In this document: positions 16,785-24,463 of the stretch, one piece after another | Position numbering within the stretch: position 1 is the first letter of the stretch | Layout of the letters: each line of letters opens with the position of its first letter | Origin: UBA4427 sp046351135 | Lineage (GTDB): Bacteria > Myxococcota_A > UBA9160 > UBA4427 | Reading direction: 5' to 3' | NCBI GenBank assembly: GCA_046351135.1 | Contig: JAXLZA010000002.1 | Span: 310,001-374,000 of the forward strand | Length of the DNA stretch: 64,000 nt | The notes under the pieces: generated by a model | The model's input: only the letters and a program-made list of their open reading frames with translations | The model's database searches: none | Told to the model about the DNA's origin: nothing | Position numbers and translations under genes: made by a program

Positions 16785-17585
16785 ATGATCGACACGATCC
16801 AGGGCGACGCGGAGCAGGAGCGGTCGGAGGCGGGCATCGCGGAGTTCTTCGAGGCGCGGGGGGCCTATGCCGTCCGTTTCGCGCGGCGGGCCGAAGATCG
16901 GCGGCAGGTCCAGCGCCTGCGCTACGAGGTCTTCGCCCGGGAGCTCGGGGCGGCGGTCGAGGGCGCCGAGCGGGGACTCGACCTCGATCCCCTCGACGAC
17001 GTCGTCGACCATCTGCTCGTCGTCGATCGGGCGAGTGGCGAATGCGTCGGTACCTATCGCCTCGCGACCCGCGAGCAGGTCGGCCGCGATCCCGGCTTCT
17101 ACACGCGCCGGCAGTTCGTGATGGACCGCCTCGATCCGCGCATCGAGGCCGACGGCGTCGAGCTCGGCCGCGCCTGCGTCGCCCTGCGCCACCGCAATCG
17201 CGGCGTGTTCCAGCTGCTGCTGCGGGGAATCGGCGCCTACCTGACCCTCGCACGCAAGCGCTTCCTCTTCGGCTGTGGCTCGATCCTCTTGAAGGAGCCG
17301 AGCGAGTCCGCCTTCGTGATGCGGTCGGTCGAGCGCGAGGGCTGGATCGATCCGGCGCTCGAGGTCGAGCCGACGCGCGCCTATCGACTGCCGGCAGCGC
17401 AGGGCGGCGCCACGATCGGACCCGACCTGCCGCCGCTGCTCCACGCCTACTGCGCGATGGGCGCACGTCTCGCCACGCGGCCCGCCTGGGATGCCGCCTT
17501 CGCGAGCCTCGACTACTTCGTGCTGCTCGATCTCGAGCGGATGGATCCGCGCAGTCGTGCGCGCTATTGCGGCGCGGCGCGATGA
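16785..17585 (+). CDS. OlsB-like GNAT N-acyltransferase (ornithine-lipid type)
   Basis: 266 residues from ATG 16785. The sequence has the acyltransferase hallmarks QVQRLRYEVFARELGA, DHLLVVDRASGECVGTYRL and ELGRACVALRHRNRGV followed by LLLRGIGAYL, as in OlsB and related hemolysin-like acyl-ACP N-acyltransferases that attach a 3-hydroxy fatty acid to ornithine or another amino acid. A PlsC-type O-acyltransferase overlaps by 4 bases downstream, matching the olsB-olsA order for a two-step aminolipid pathway. The amino-acid substrate cannot be told from sequence. The family also includes PEP-CTERM-associated acyltransferases, an alternative given PEP-CTERM proteins in this window. Confidence 0.75.
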   Translation: MIDTIQGDAEQERSEAGIAEFFEARGAYAVRFARRAEDRRQVQRLRYEVFARELGAAVEGAERGLDLDPLDDVVDHLLVVDRASGECVGTYRLATREQVGRDPGFYTRRQFVMDRLDPRIEADGVELGRACVALRHRNRGVFQLLLRGIGAYLTLARKRFLFGCGSILLKEPSESAFVMRSVEREGWIDPALEVEPTRAYRLPAAQGGATIGPDLPPLLHAYCAMGARLATRPAWDAAFASLDYFVLLDLERMDPRSRARYCGAAR

Positions 17586-18403
17586 GCGGGCTTCGTGATC
17601 GGCTCCGGGCCCCGCTTCGCGCCACGGCGATCGTGGCCGCGACCGTCGAGACCCTGGCTGCTCTGGCCTTCCTTCGACTGTGGCGCAGGGAGCGCGCGGA
17701 TCGCGGGGGCGCGGAGGCGGATCGCCTCGGCCGGCGCTGGGCCCGCACGCTCCGGCGCCGGATGGACCTGCGCATCGTCGTCGAGGGCGAGCCGCCGGAG
17801 GGGCCCGTCGCGATCGTCGCCAATCATCTCAGCTACCTCGACGTGGTCGCGCTCTGGTGCGTCGTGCCGGGCGTCTTCGTCGCGCGGGCGGATGTCGCCC
17901 AATGGCCTCTCGTCGGGCTCGCGAGCCGGCTCATCGGCACGATCTTCCTCGACCGCGCCCGCAAGCGCGATCTGCTCCGCGTCGTGCCCGAGCTCTCGTC
18001 GGCGCTCGGGGCGGGTCGCAACGTGGTCTTCTTTCCCGAAGCCACGAGCTCGCCGGGGGCCGACGTCCTGCCGTTCCGGAGCTCGCTCTTCGAGGCGGCC
18101 GCGAGACGCGAGGTCCCGGTCGTCGGCGTGAGCCTCCAGTACGAGACACCGGAGCCCGGGCCGGAGGCGGCGCTCGCGGTCTGCTGGTGGGGCGACATGA
18201 CCTTCCTGCGCCACGTCTACGCGCTGCTCGCCCTGCCCCACGTGGTCGTGCGCATCCGCTTCGCGGAGCCGATCCCGCCTTCGCGGGATCGCAAGGCGCT
18301 CTGCCGCGCCGCTCGGGAAGCCGTCGTCAAGAAGTTCATTCCGACCGCGTCGCTTCCGATCGGGGCGCCGGTCTGCGCGAGGAAAGGGAGAGGCGTGCGA
18401 TGA
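17582..18403 (+). CDS. OlsA/PlsC-type O-acyltransferase
   Basis: 273 residues with an N-terminal hydrophobic segment and the four acyltransferase blocks: NHLSYLD (catalytic HX4D), GTIFLDRARKRD (phosphate/substrate binding), FFPEATSSPG (variant of FPEGT) and VPVVGVSLQY. The enzyme transfers an acyl chain onto a hydroxyl: in the PlsC case lysophosphatidate, in the OlsA case the 3-hydroxyl of a lyso-ornithine lipid. Its start codon overlaps the olsB-like stop (ATGA), which favours the aminolipid role. Acts at the inner membrane. Confidence 0.82.
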   Translation: MSGLRDRLRAPLRATAIVAATVETLAALAFLRLWRRERADRGGAEADRLGRRWARTLRRRMDLRIVVEGEPPEGPVAIVANHLSYLDVVALWCVVPGVFVARADVAQWPLVGLASRLIGTIFLDRARKRDLLRVVPELSSALGAGRNVVFFPEATSSPGADVLPFRSSLFEAAARREVPVVGVSLQYETPEPGPEAALAVCWWGDMTFLRHVYALLALPHVVVRIRFAEPIPPSRDRKALCRAAREAVVKKFIPTASLPIGAPVCARKGRGVR

Positions 18404-18918
18404 GCGGGACGGGAATCGGAACGGCGAGCCGGGACTGTGCACGACTGCTCGAGCAGGGACGCGAGCTCGTCGCGGGCCTCGCGCCCGAGGAGTACGGCGC
18501 GTGCTTCGACGAAGGAACCTTCTCGAGCACCGGCGCCCACCTGCGCCACGTGATCGACTACCTCGACTGCCTGCTCGCCGGCGTCGATGCCCGCAGCATC
18601 GACTACACCGCCCGCCGCCGGTGCCCGGAGATCGAGACGTCGCGCGAGGCCGGCCTGCGCGAGCTCGCGCGCTGCATCGAGGCGCTCGACAAGCTCGATC
18701 CCCGCCGCGAACGGTTCACCGTCGACGTCCGCTGCGACGAAGGCGATCCCTGGGTCGGCTCGACGCTGGCGCGCGAGCTCGGCTTCGTGGCGAGCCACAC
18801 CGTCCACCACTTCGCCCTGATCCGGCTCACGCTCGCGCGCTGTGGCCGGAGGACGGCGCCGGAGTTCGGCGTCTCGCCCTCGACCCTGGCCCATCGGGCG
18901 CGGGGGAGCCGGGCCTGA
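18400..18918 (+). CDS. DinB-like four-helix metal-binding protein
   Basis: 172 residues of the DinB/YfiT type: helices with GAHLRHVIDYLDCLL and, near the end, FVASHTVHHFALIRL supply the three histidines that bind a metal ion in this fold. Family members act as thiol transferases or metal-dependent enzymes of small molecules; the substrate is unknown. The ATG overlaps the stop of the acyltransferase, so the gene is the third member of the lipid operon. Why a DinB protein should be coupled to aminolipid synthesis is not clear. Confidence 0.75.
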   Translation: MSGTGIGTASRDCARLLEQGRELVAGLAPEEYGACFDEGTFSSTGAHLRHVIDYLDCLLAGVDARSIDYTARRRCPEIETSREAGLRELARCIEALDKLDPRRERFTVDVRCDEGDPWVGSTLARELGFVASHTVHHFALIRLTLARCGRRTAPEFGVSPSTLAHRARGSRA

Positions 18919-18997
18919 GGCGGACCTCCACCGCCGGACCGGCGCGGGGCCTCGGCCGGGTCGATCGGCTCCGGCGCGCCGAACGAGCCTCGTCCGC

Positions 18998-20083
18998 CTA
19001 GCGAGCGTCTCCCGTCAGCACGGCCCCCGCCATCGGGGAGAAGGCGTGGCAGAGCGCCGTGTCGATGATCTGGCTGCCCGACTCGGGATCGAACCAGCGG
19101 TCGACGTGGGCCCAGTGGTGCGGGTGGACCATGTAGTCGACGGTGAGGCCCTCGAGCTGCTCGTACTCCTGCTCCCAGACGTGGGTCCAGGCGGGGACGG
19201 CCGACTTCGACCAGTCGAGCGGGATCGCCCGCGAGAGGCGCCAGTTCACGATCGCGGGGACGTGGGCCGGCATCTCGAGCAGGTCGCGCTCCCAGCGATC
19301 GAGTCGCGCCGGCTCGATGCCCGGCAGCGCGCGGAAGAGTGCCGTCCGCTTGATGCCTTCCTTCAGCCCGGGCCGCGCGAGGCCGGCGCCGACGGTCTCG
19401 AGGCCGAGCGCCGTCCAGCTCGCGCAGCTCCGCTCGAGCATCGGCGCGATCCGCTCGCGCCAGGTCGTGCTCGCGCGCGCCGCCGTCGCGGTCGTCCGAT
19501 CGGGAAAGCGCAGGTCCCAGGTCAGATGGCCCGCACCGTAGTCCGCGACGAGGTTCGCGGCGACCCACGCGCCCTCGATCCCGGGAAGCGCGGGGCCCGC
19601 CTCGGCGAGGCACGTCTCGACGGCCTTCACCTCGGCCGCGCTCGCCGTCTTCGGGAGATGGACCTGCACGGTCTCCCGCCAGCCATGCATTCGGACTTCG
19701 TAGGGTGCGGTCGCGATCGGGGCGGGCCAGCTCGCCTCGGGAGCCCGGGCCGGGCCGCCCGGCGCGCCGGCGCCGAGCGCCTCCTCGACGAGATAGCGGC
19801 GCTCGCGCGACACGACGATCGGCTCGATCGAGGCCCAGAAGGCGGTGACCGCCGGATCCCCCGCCGCCGACCGCATCGCCCACCAGGCCGGGACGTCGGC
19901 GACGCGCCAGCGCACGAAGAGCGTGACCGGCTCCTCGACGAGATCGAAGGGCGGCGAGATCCAGGCGTCGACGAAGACGAGGCCCCGGCGCGCGGCGCCC
20001 GGGAGATAGTCGTCGCGCAGGCGCTCTTCGAGTCGGGCGCGATCCTGCGCGCGCACCGCGATCCGGTCCAGGGCGATGATCAT
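18998..20083 (-). CDS. Multi-domain dimeric alpha/beta-barrel (Dabb-like) protein
   Basis: 361 residues that appear to hold three ferredoxin-like units: about 1-95 (IIALDRIAVRAQDRARLEERL... VTLFVRWRV), about 125-215 (RETVQVHLPKTASAAEVKAV), and about 240-361 (RTALFRALPGIEPARLDRWE, NWRLSRAIP, WTHVWEQEYEQLEGL, HPHHWAHVDRWFDPES). The last block matches the stress-responsive Dabb fold closely. Single Dabb domains normally pair to form a barrel, so an intramolecular arrangement is likely. Function unknown; relatives include monooxygenase- and cyclase-like proteins. A GGAGG site precedes the ATG. Confidence 0.6.
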   Translation of the reverse strand: MIIALDRIAVRAQDRARLEERLRDDYLPGAARRGLVFVDAWISPPFDLVEEPVTLFVRWRVADVPAWWAMRSAAGDPAVTAFWASIEPIVVSRERRYLVEEALGAGAPGGPARAPEASWPAPIATAPYEVRMHGWRETVQVHLPKTASAAEVKAVETCLAEAGPALPGIEGAWVAANLVADYGAGHLTWDLRFPDRTTATAARASTTWRERIAPMLERSCASWTALGLETVGAGLARPGLKEGIKRTALFRALPGIEPARLDRWERDLLEMPAHVPAIVNWRLSRAIPLDWSKSAVPAWTHVWEQEYEQLEGLTVDYMVHPHHWAHVDRWFDPESGSQIIDTALCHAFSPMAGAVLTGDAR

Positions 20084-20116
20084 CGAGGCGTCCTCCCGAG
20101 CGGGCTCGCCTCGACG

Positions 20117-20827
20117 CTAGCTCGTCTTCGCGAGGGCCTCGCGCAGGACGGGGGCGAGCAGGGCGACCCAGCCCGCACGCTCGCGGCGCGTGCCGAGCAC
20201 GGCCTGGTTCAGCTCGATCTCGAGCCCGAGGTAGTCGGCGGGCCGGCGAGCCTTGCGAAAGGCCGTCGGCAGTCCATCGCTCGTTCCGCGGTAGGGCGCG
20301 TTGCGGCGCACGCGCACCTCGGGCGCGCGCGCGGCCAGGCCCGCGTGCAGCGCGTCGGCGAAGCGGCGCTCGCGCGCGCGCTTCGGGTCGTAGAGCAGGC
20401 CCAGCTCGAAGTCGCGGACGTCGTCGCCGAGGACGGGCGTGAAGCTGTGGATCGCGACGTGGACGACGGGCCGGGCGGCCCGTGCGACGACGCGCTCGAC
20501 GCGCGCCCAGTGGGGTGCGTGGAAGCGGGCGACGAGGGCGCGGCGCTCGGCGAGGGGCAGGGCGCGGGTGAAGCGGGAGTAGAGCGTGCGGTTGTGGGGC
20601 GAGCGGTTCAGGTCGACGATCAGGCGCGTCGTGTCGCCGGCGACGAGCGGCGCGCGGAGGCGGCGGGCGAGGCCGTTCGAGACGTCGAGAGCCCCGGCGT
20701 CCCAGCCGCGGTGGGTGGCGAGGATCGCGCGCTCGCCGCGGAAGAGCGGCGCGAGATCGCGGGGGACGTGGTTGCTCGCGTGCTCGCAGCTGAGGACGAG
20801 TCGACGATCGGGCGTGCCGCGTGCCAT
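20117..20827 (-). CDS. N-formylglutamate amidohydrolase family protein
   Basis: 236 residues with the family motifs SCEHASNHVP at the N-terminus, THRGWDAGA, IVDLNRSP and HVAIHSFTPVLG, covering the zinc and substrate residues. The named activity is hydrolysis of N-formylglutamate in histidine degradation, but no hut genes are present. It is the last gene of a four-gene cassette with a GCS2-type ligase, a RimK-like ligase and a C39-type peptidase; in that context the protein is more likely a hydrolase that removes or trims an amide-linked amino acid (inference from published comparative genomics of amidoligases). Confidence 0.85.
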   Translation of the reverse strand: MARGTPDRRLVLSCEHASNHVPRDLAPLFRGERAILATHRGWDAGALDVSNGLARRLRAPLVAGDTTRLIVDLNRSPHNRTLYSRFTRALPLAERRALVARFHAPHWARVERVVARAARPVVHVAIHSFTPVLGDDVRDFELGLLYDPKRARERRFADALHAGLAARAPEVRVRRNAPYRGTSDGLPTAFRKARRPADYLGLEIELNQAVLGTRRERAGWVALLAPVLREALAKTS

Positions 20828-20841
20828 GTCCGATCGGGCTC

Positions 20842-22143
20842 CTAGCGCTCCGCGCGCAGCATCCGGCCTTCGCGCAGGCAGTCGGCGAGCTCCGTCCAGA
20901 CGACGGCGAGCTGCTCGCGGGTCGGCGCCGCGGCCGGTCCGCTCCGCCCGCCGCCCAGTCGGCGCAGGTGCTGCAGGATGCGGGTCGAGAGCGTGCCCTC
21001 GTCGCGGATCACGTCGAGCGGAGCGCGCAGGGCGGGATAGAGCGGGTCCGGGGCGAAGTCCCGGTCGAGCAGCTCGCACCAGAGATCCGACGCGCGCCGC
21101 GGCTGGCGGTCGAAGCCGAGCGCCGCGAGGTAGTCGCCGTCGGCGATCTCCGTCCGCTCCGCCTCCTTCGTCGTCGCGCGCAGGATTCCGGCCAGGGCGG
21201 CGGTGTCGAGGGCGCGCAGGCGGGCCTGGGCCGGGCCGTCCATGCGGCACAGCGCGCGCAGGCTCGCGGTGATCGCCGCGTGGATCGCGACGTCGGCGGC
21301 GGGCGTCTCCTGGACGTCGAGCACGCGGATCTCGAGGGCCATGCGGTCGAAGCGCGCGATCGCGCCGCGCGCGTTCAGCCACTCGTGCTGCAGCAGCCCC
21401 TCCGGATCGAGGGGCGCGATGTCCGCATAGAGGCCCGACAGCAATTGCTGATAGTCGGCGTAGGTGAACACCGCCTCCGGGACGACCGAGCCCGAGACCG
21501 AGGGCAGGCGCCGCGCGTTCGTGCGGTAGACGTCGAGGCGCGTGTCCATGAAGCCCGAGATGCGGCCGTCGACGCAGGGCGACGAGGCGGCGAGCGCCGG
21601 CAGGATCGGCAGGATCGCGCGGATCGCGGCGTGGAGGCGGCCGAACTCGTCGTCGTTCGCGAAGGGGAGGTTCAGATGCGCGCTCTGCAGGTTCGCCCAG
21701 CCGTGGCCGCGGCAGTCGAAGATGCGGTGGAAGGCGTCGTAGATCTCGTGGCTGCCGTGGGGCCAGAGCTCGAAGTCGCGGGCGGCGTCCATCCAGGGGT
21801 GCATCGCGGTCGGCAGGATCCGCGCGCCCATCGGCGCGAGCAGCGCCTCGATCCGGCGCAGCTCCGCGGCGAAGCCGTCGCCGACCCCCGCGAAGCCGGG
21901 GACCGGTCCGTTGGTCTTGATCTCGATCACGTGGCGGGCGAGCTCGTTCGACCAGGCGAAGGGCCCGCGCTCGATCTCGTTCTCGATCACGCCGGCCTCG
22001 GCCTCGATCAGCCGATCCGCGATCGGCTTCACGTCGAGGGTCGCGGCGTCGACGATCATGTACTCGAGCTCGATGCCGAAGCCCTCGAAGAGCGAGAGCG
22101 GCCGCTTTTCATCCGACTGTTCATCCGACTGCTCATCCGACAT
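20842..22143 (-). CDS. GCS2-type glutamate-cysteine-ligase-like carboxylate-amine ligase
   Basis: 433 residues with the glutamine-synthetase-like GCS2 fold: GIELEYMIVD near the N-terminus (acidic metal ligands), HPWMD and NLQSAHLNLPF in the middle, and MALEIRVLDVQET. Such enzymes form gamma-glutamyl bonds with ATP; family members outside glutathione synthesis (YbdK-like) have unknown amines. The N-terminus carries SDEQSDEQSDEK from a 12-bp DNA repeat. It overlaps the RimK-like gene by 11 bases and precedes the amidohydrolase by 14 bases. Confidence 0.85.
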   Translation of the reverse strand: MSDEQSDEQSDEKRPLSLFEGFGIELEYMIVDAATLDVKPIADRLIEAEAGVIENEIERGPFAWSNELARHVIEIKTNGPVPGFAGVGDGFAAELRRIEALLAPMGARILPTAMHPWMDAARDFELWPHGSHEIYDAFHRIFDCRGHGWANLQSAHLNLPFANDDEFGRLHAAIRAILPILPALAASSPCVDGRISGFMDTRLDVYRTNARRLPSVSGSVVPEAVFTYADYQQLLSGLYADIAPLDPEGLLQHEWLNARGAIARFDRMALEIRVLDVQETPAADVAIHAAITASLRALCRMDGPAQARLRALDTAALAGILRATTKEAERTEIADGDYLAALGFDRQPRRASDLWCELLDRDFAPDPLYPALRAPLDVIRDEGTLSTRILQHLRRLGGGRSGPAAAPTREQLAVVWTELADCLREGRMLRAER

Positions 22144-22144
22144 G
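22109..22144. repeat. Three tandem 12-bp repeats at the RimK/GCS2 gene junction
   Basis: TCATCCGACTGT, TCATCCGACTGC and TCATCCGACATG are consecutive. They encode the SDEQ repeats of the GCS2-type gene and also contain the TGA stop of the RimK-like gene (22133-22135). Changes of one unit would keep both frames. Confidence 0.8.
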
Positions 22145-23608
22145 GTCGAATCCCGATTCCCCGCGCCGGTCGAGCCGGACGCGGAACCACTGCATGACGC
22201 GCCGATAGACCTCGTCCCCCAGCACCGCGTCCTCGTAGCCGACCTCGATGTTGGGATTGTCGTTGATCTCGATCACGAGGAACTCGCCGTCGATCTCCTT
22301 GAGGTCGACCCCGTAGAGCCCGTCCCCGATCAGGCGCGCCGCGCGCACCGCGACGTCGACGAGCTTCGCCGGGACGTCGGCGAGGGCGAAGGTCTCGACC
22401 TTCCCGTAGCGCCGGAAGCCCGACGGCCCCGTCCGCACGATCTGCCAGTGGCCCTTCGCCATGTGGTAGCGGCAGGCGAAGAGGGCCTCGCCGTCCAGCA
22501 CCCCGATCCGCCAGTCGAAGTCCGAGGCCGTGAACGCCTGGGCCACCACGAGCTCCGAGTCGTGCAGGAAGAGCTCCGCCTTCTCGCGCAGCTCCTCCAT
22601 CGTCGTCGCCTTCGTCACCCCGCGCGAGAAGGCCGAGTCCGGCCGCTTCAGCACGCAGGGCAGGCCGACGGCCTTCGGGATCTCGTCGATCGAGTCCTCG
22701 TGGGCCACGAAGGTCTTCGGATGGGGGATGTCGTGACGGGAGAAGAGCTCCGCGAGGAAGACCTTGTTCGAGCAGCGCAGGATCGAGATCGGATCGTCGA
22801 TCACGATCAGCCCCTCGGTCGCCGCCCGCCGCGACATCCGGTAGGTCGGCCCGTTGACGTAGGTCGTTTCCCGGATGAAGAGGGCGTCGAACTCCCCGAT
22901 GTCCTCGGCGTCGTCGCGCTCGATCAGATGCGGCTCGATGCCGACGTCCCGAGCGGCCTTGGCGAACTTCCGCAGCGTCTGCTCGTTCGAGGGCGAGTCC
23001 TCGGCCTTGGGATCGTGGAGGATCGCGAGGTCGTACTGGTACTTGCGGGTCGGCGTCGAGCGCGGGCTGCGGCTGAAATGCTTCTCGGCCTGGGCGATCA
23101 CGAAGCTGCGATGGCTCTCGGGGATCTCCCCCGTCGAGATCGGTCGGACCGACGAGAGCCGCCACTCGTCCTCGAAGCGCTCGAAGGAAGCCCGCAGCAG
23201 GGGGACCGAGAACTGCTCGTAGAGCTCGCGGGAGAGCGCGTCGTAGCGCTTCGAGAGGTTGCGCCCGAAGTAGACGGAGAGCTCGAACCGCTTGCCGCGC
23301 AGCGGCGCGAGCGAGCGCTGGATCAGGGCCTCCATCTGCTCGGAGACGATCCGGACGACCGGGGAGAGGCGCAGGTCCTGGAGCGTCTCGACCGTGGGCA
23401 GCGGGCGGTGGCCCCGGGCGGCGGCGAGCAGGGAGACGTAGTAGCCGACGGTCTGGTAGCCGTAGGTCCGGCAGAAGTTGTAGACGCGGACCCCGCGGCG
23501 CCCCGCCCACTCGCCGCCGACCAGGTAGTCCTTGGCGGCGACGACCGTCGCCCCCTTCAGCGCCAGCGGCCAGCGCTTCACGTTCTCGATCACGATGATC
23601 GACTTCAA
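22133..23608 (-). CDS. RimK-like ATP-grasp ligase with RLAN N-terminal domain
   Basis: 491 residues from TTG 23608, chosen because the TTGA overlaps the upstream stop and LKSIIVIENVKRWPL starts the conserved domain. Residues about 1-190 are the RimK-like ATP-grasp N-terminal (RLAN) region (YNFCRTYGYQTVGYYVSLLA, LRGKRFELSVYFGRN). The ATP-grasp part follows, with SILRCSNKVFLAELF, LPCVLKRPDSAFSRG, GLYGVDLKEIDGEFLVIEINDNPN. RimK relatives add amino acids, commonly glutamate, to a carboxylate. Flanked on both sides by amide-forming or -cleaving enzymes, it probably builds a small peptide or a protein tag. Confidence 0.88.
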   Translation of the reverse strand: MKSIIVIENVKRWPLALKGATVVAAKDYLVGGEWAGRRGVRVYNFCRTYGYQTVGYYVSLLAAARGHRPLPTVETLQDLRLSPVVRIVSEQMEALIQRSLAPLRGKRFELSVYFGRNLSKRYDALSRELYEQFSVPLLRASFERFEDEWRLSSVRPISTGEIPESHRSFVIAQAEKHFSRSPRSTPTRKYQYDLAILHDPKAEDSPSNEQTLRKFAKAARDVGIEPHLIERDDAEDIGEFDALFIRETTYVNGPTYRMSRRAATEGLIVIDDPISILRCSNKVFLAELFSRHDIPHPKTFVAHEDSIDEIPKAVGLPCVLKRPDSAFSRGVTKATTMEELREKAELFLHDSELVVAQAFTASDFDWRIGVLDGEALFACRYHMAKGHWQIVRTGPSGFRRYGKVETFALADVPAKLVDVAVRAARLIGDGLYGVDLKEIDGEFLVIEINDNPNIEVGYEDAVLGDEVYRRVMQWFRVRLDRRGESGFDHVG

Positions 23609-24336
23609 TCCGAGTCCTCGGGTGGCTCGAGCACGAGCATGTTGCCGTCGTAGGTGAGGACACCGAGCAGGATCGCGTTGATCAGGCGCGAGACCGGGAC
23701 CCAGTAGATGTGCTTCTGGAACTGGGGGTGGGTCTCGGCCGGGTCGGCGATCCGGACGGTCCGCTCCTCCTCGTCCCAGCCCGACAGCACGACGAAATGT
23801 CCCGTCGGCACGCCCCGGATGTCGTCGTCCGCGAGGACGTCGACGCCGATCTCCCGGGCGCTCGAGTAGAGGTAGGTCGAGGAGAGGCCGGTCAGGATCG
23901 GCCGTTCGTCCTGCAGCCATTGGCGCAGCAGCCCCGTCGTCAGGTCGACCATCGCGAGCTCGCCGCCGAGCTCGAGGTACTCGACGTAGCTCTTCGTGGC
24001 GATCGAGAGCTTCGGGTCGTTCTTCGCCCGCTCCTGGGCGACGAGCTTGTCGATCAGGTCGCAGCTCTCGCCGTGGAACCAGGTCGGGTCGAAGACGGTG
24101 AGGTTGTAGGTGTACATGAGGGCGCGGTAGCCGCGCTTCAGGGCATGGATCGCGAGGTTCGCGGCGAGGGTCCCGCCGGTCTCGAGCTGGGGGACCTCGG
24201 CGATCACGTCCTCGAGGCTCTCGAGGTCGCCGTAGTAGCGGTAGACCGCCTGGAGGCAGGTCGGCCCGCAGGTCGCATCGTCGGGCTGGCGATCGATCTC
24301 GAGGTCGAGGCTGTGGCGGGAGGGCGAGGGCGGCAT
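23605..24336 (-). CDS. C39-like papain-fold cysteine peptidase
   Basis: 243 residues with a peptidase C39-like catalytic set: Q17 and C23 in RQPDDATCGPTCLQAVYRYYG, H180 in PTGHFVVLSGW, D198 in VRIADPAE. No signal peptide or membrane helix is seen, so it is not the usual bacteriocin-exporter C39 domain. It is the first gene of the amidoligase cassette; in such cassettes the peptidase is thought to process or release the ligated product. The next gene begins inside its stop codon. Confidence 0.82.
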   Translation of the reverse strand: MPPSPSRHSLDLEIDRQPDDATCGPTCLQAVYRYYGDLESLEDVIAEVPQLETGGTLAANLAIHALKRGYRALMYTYNLTVFDPTWFHGESCDLIDKLVAQERAKNDPKLSIATKSYVEYLELGGELAMVDLTTGLLRQWLQDERPILTGLSSTYLYSSAREIGVDVLADDDIRGVPTGHFVVLSGWDEEERTVRIADPAETHPQFQKHIYWVPVSRLINAILLGVLTYDGNMLVLEPPEDSD

Positions 24337-24445
24337 TGGGGCTGAGATGGCGGCCTCGTTCTTCGCGGCCGGGCCGGAAGCGAGCGGTTTCGGGTCGAGG
24401 ACCGTGTCGGCCGATCGGGCGCCGGCTTGAATGGCGCGGAGGGTA

Positions 24446-24460
24446 GGGCCGGTTCGGCCC
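24446..24460 (-). terminator. GC hairpin after the DUF3556 gene
   Basis: GGGCCG, loop GTT, CGGCCC lies directly after the stop at 24464 in transcriptional sense. Six perfect GC pairs but no T-run; between this gene and the next start there are few alternatives. Confidence 0.4.
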
Positions 24461-24463
24461 GGA

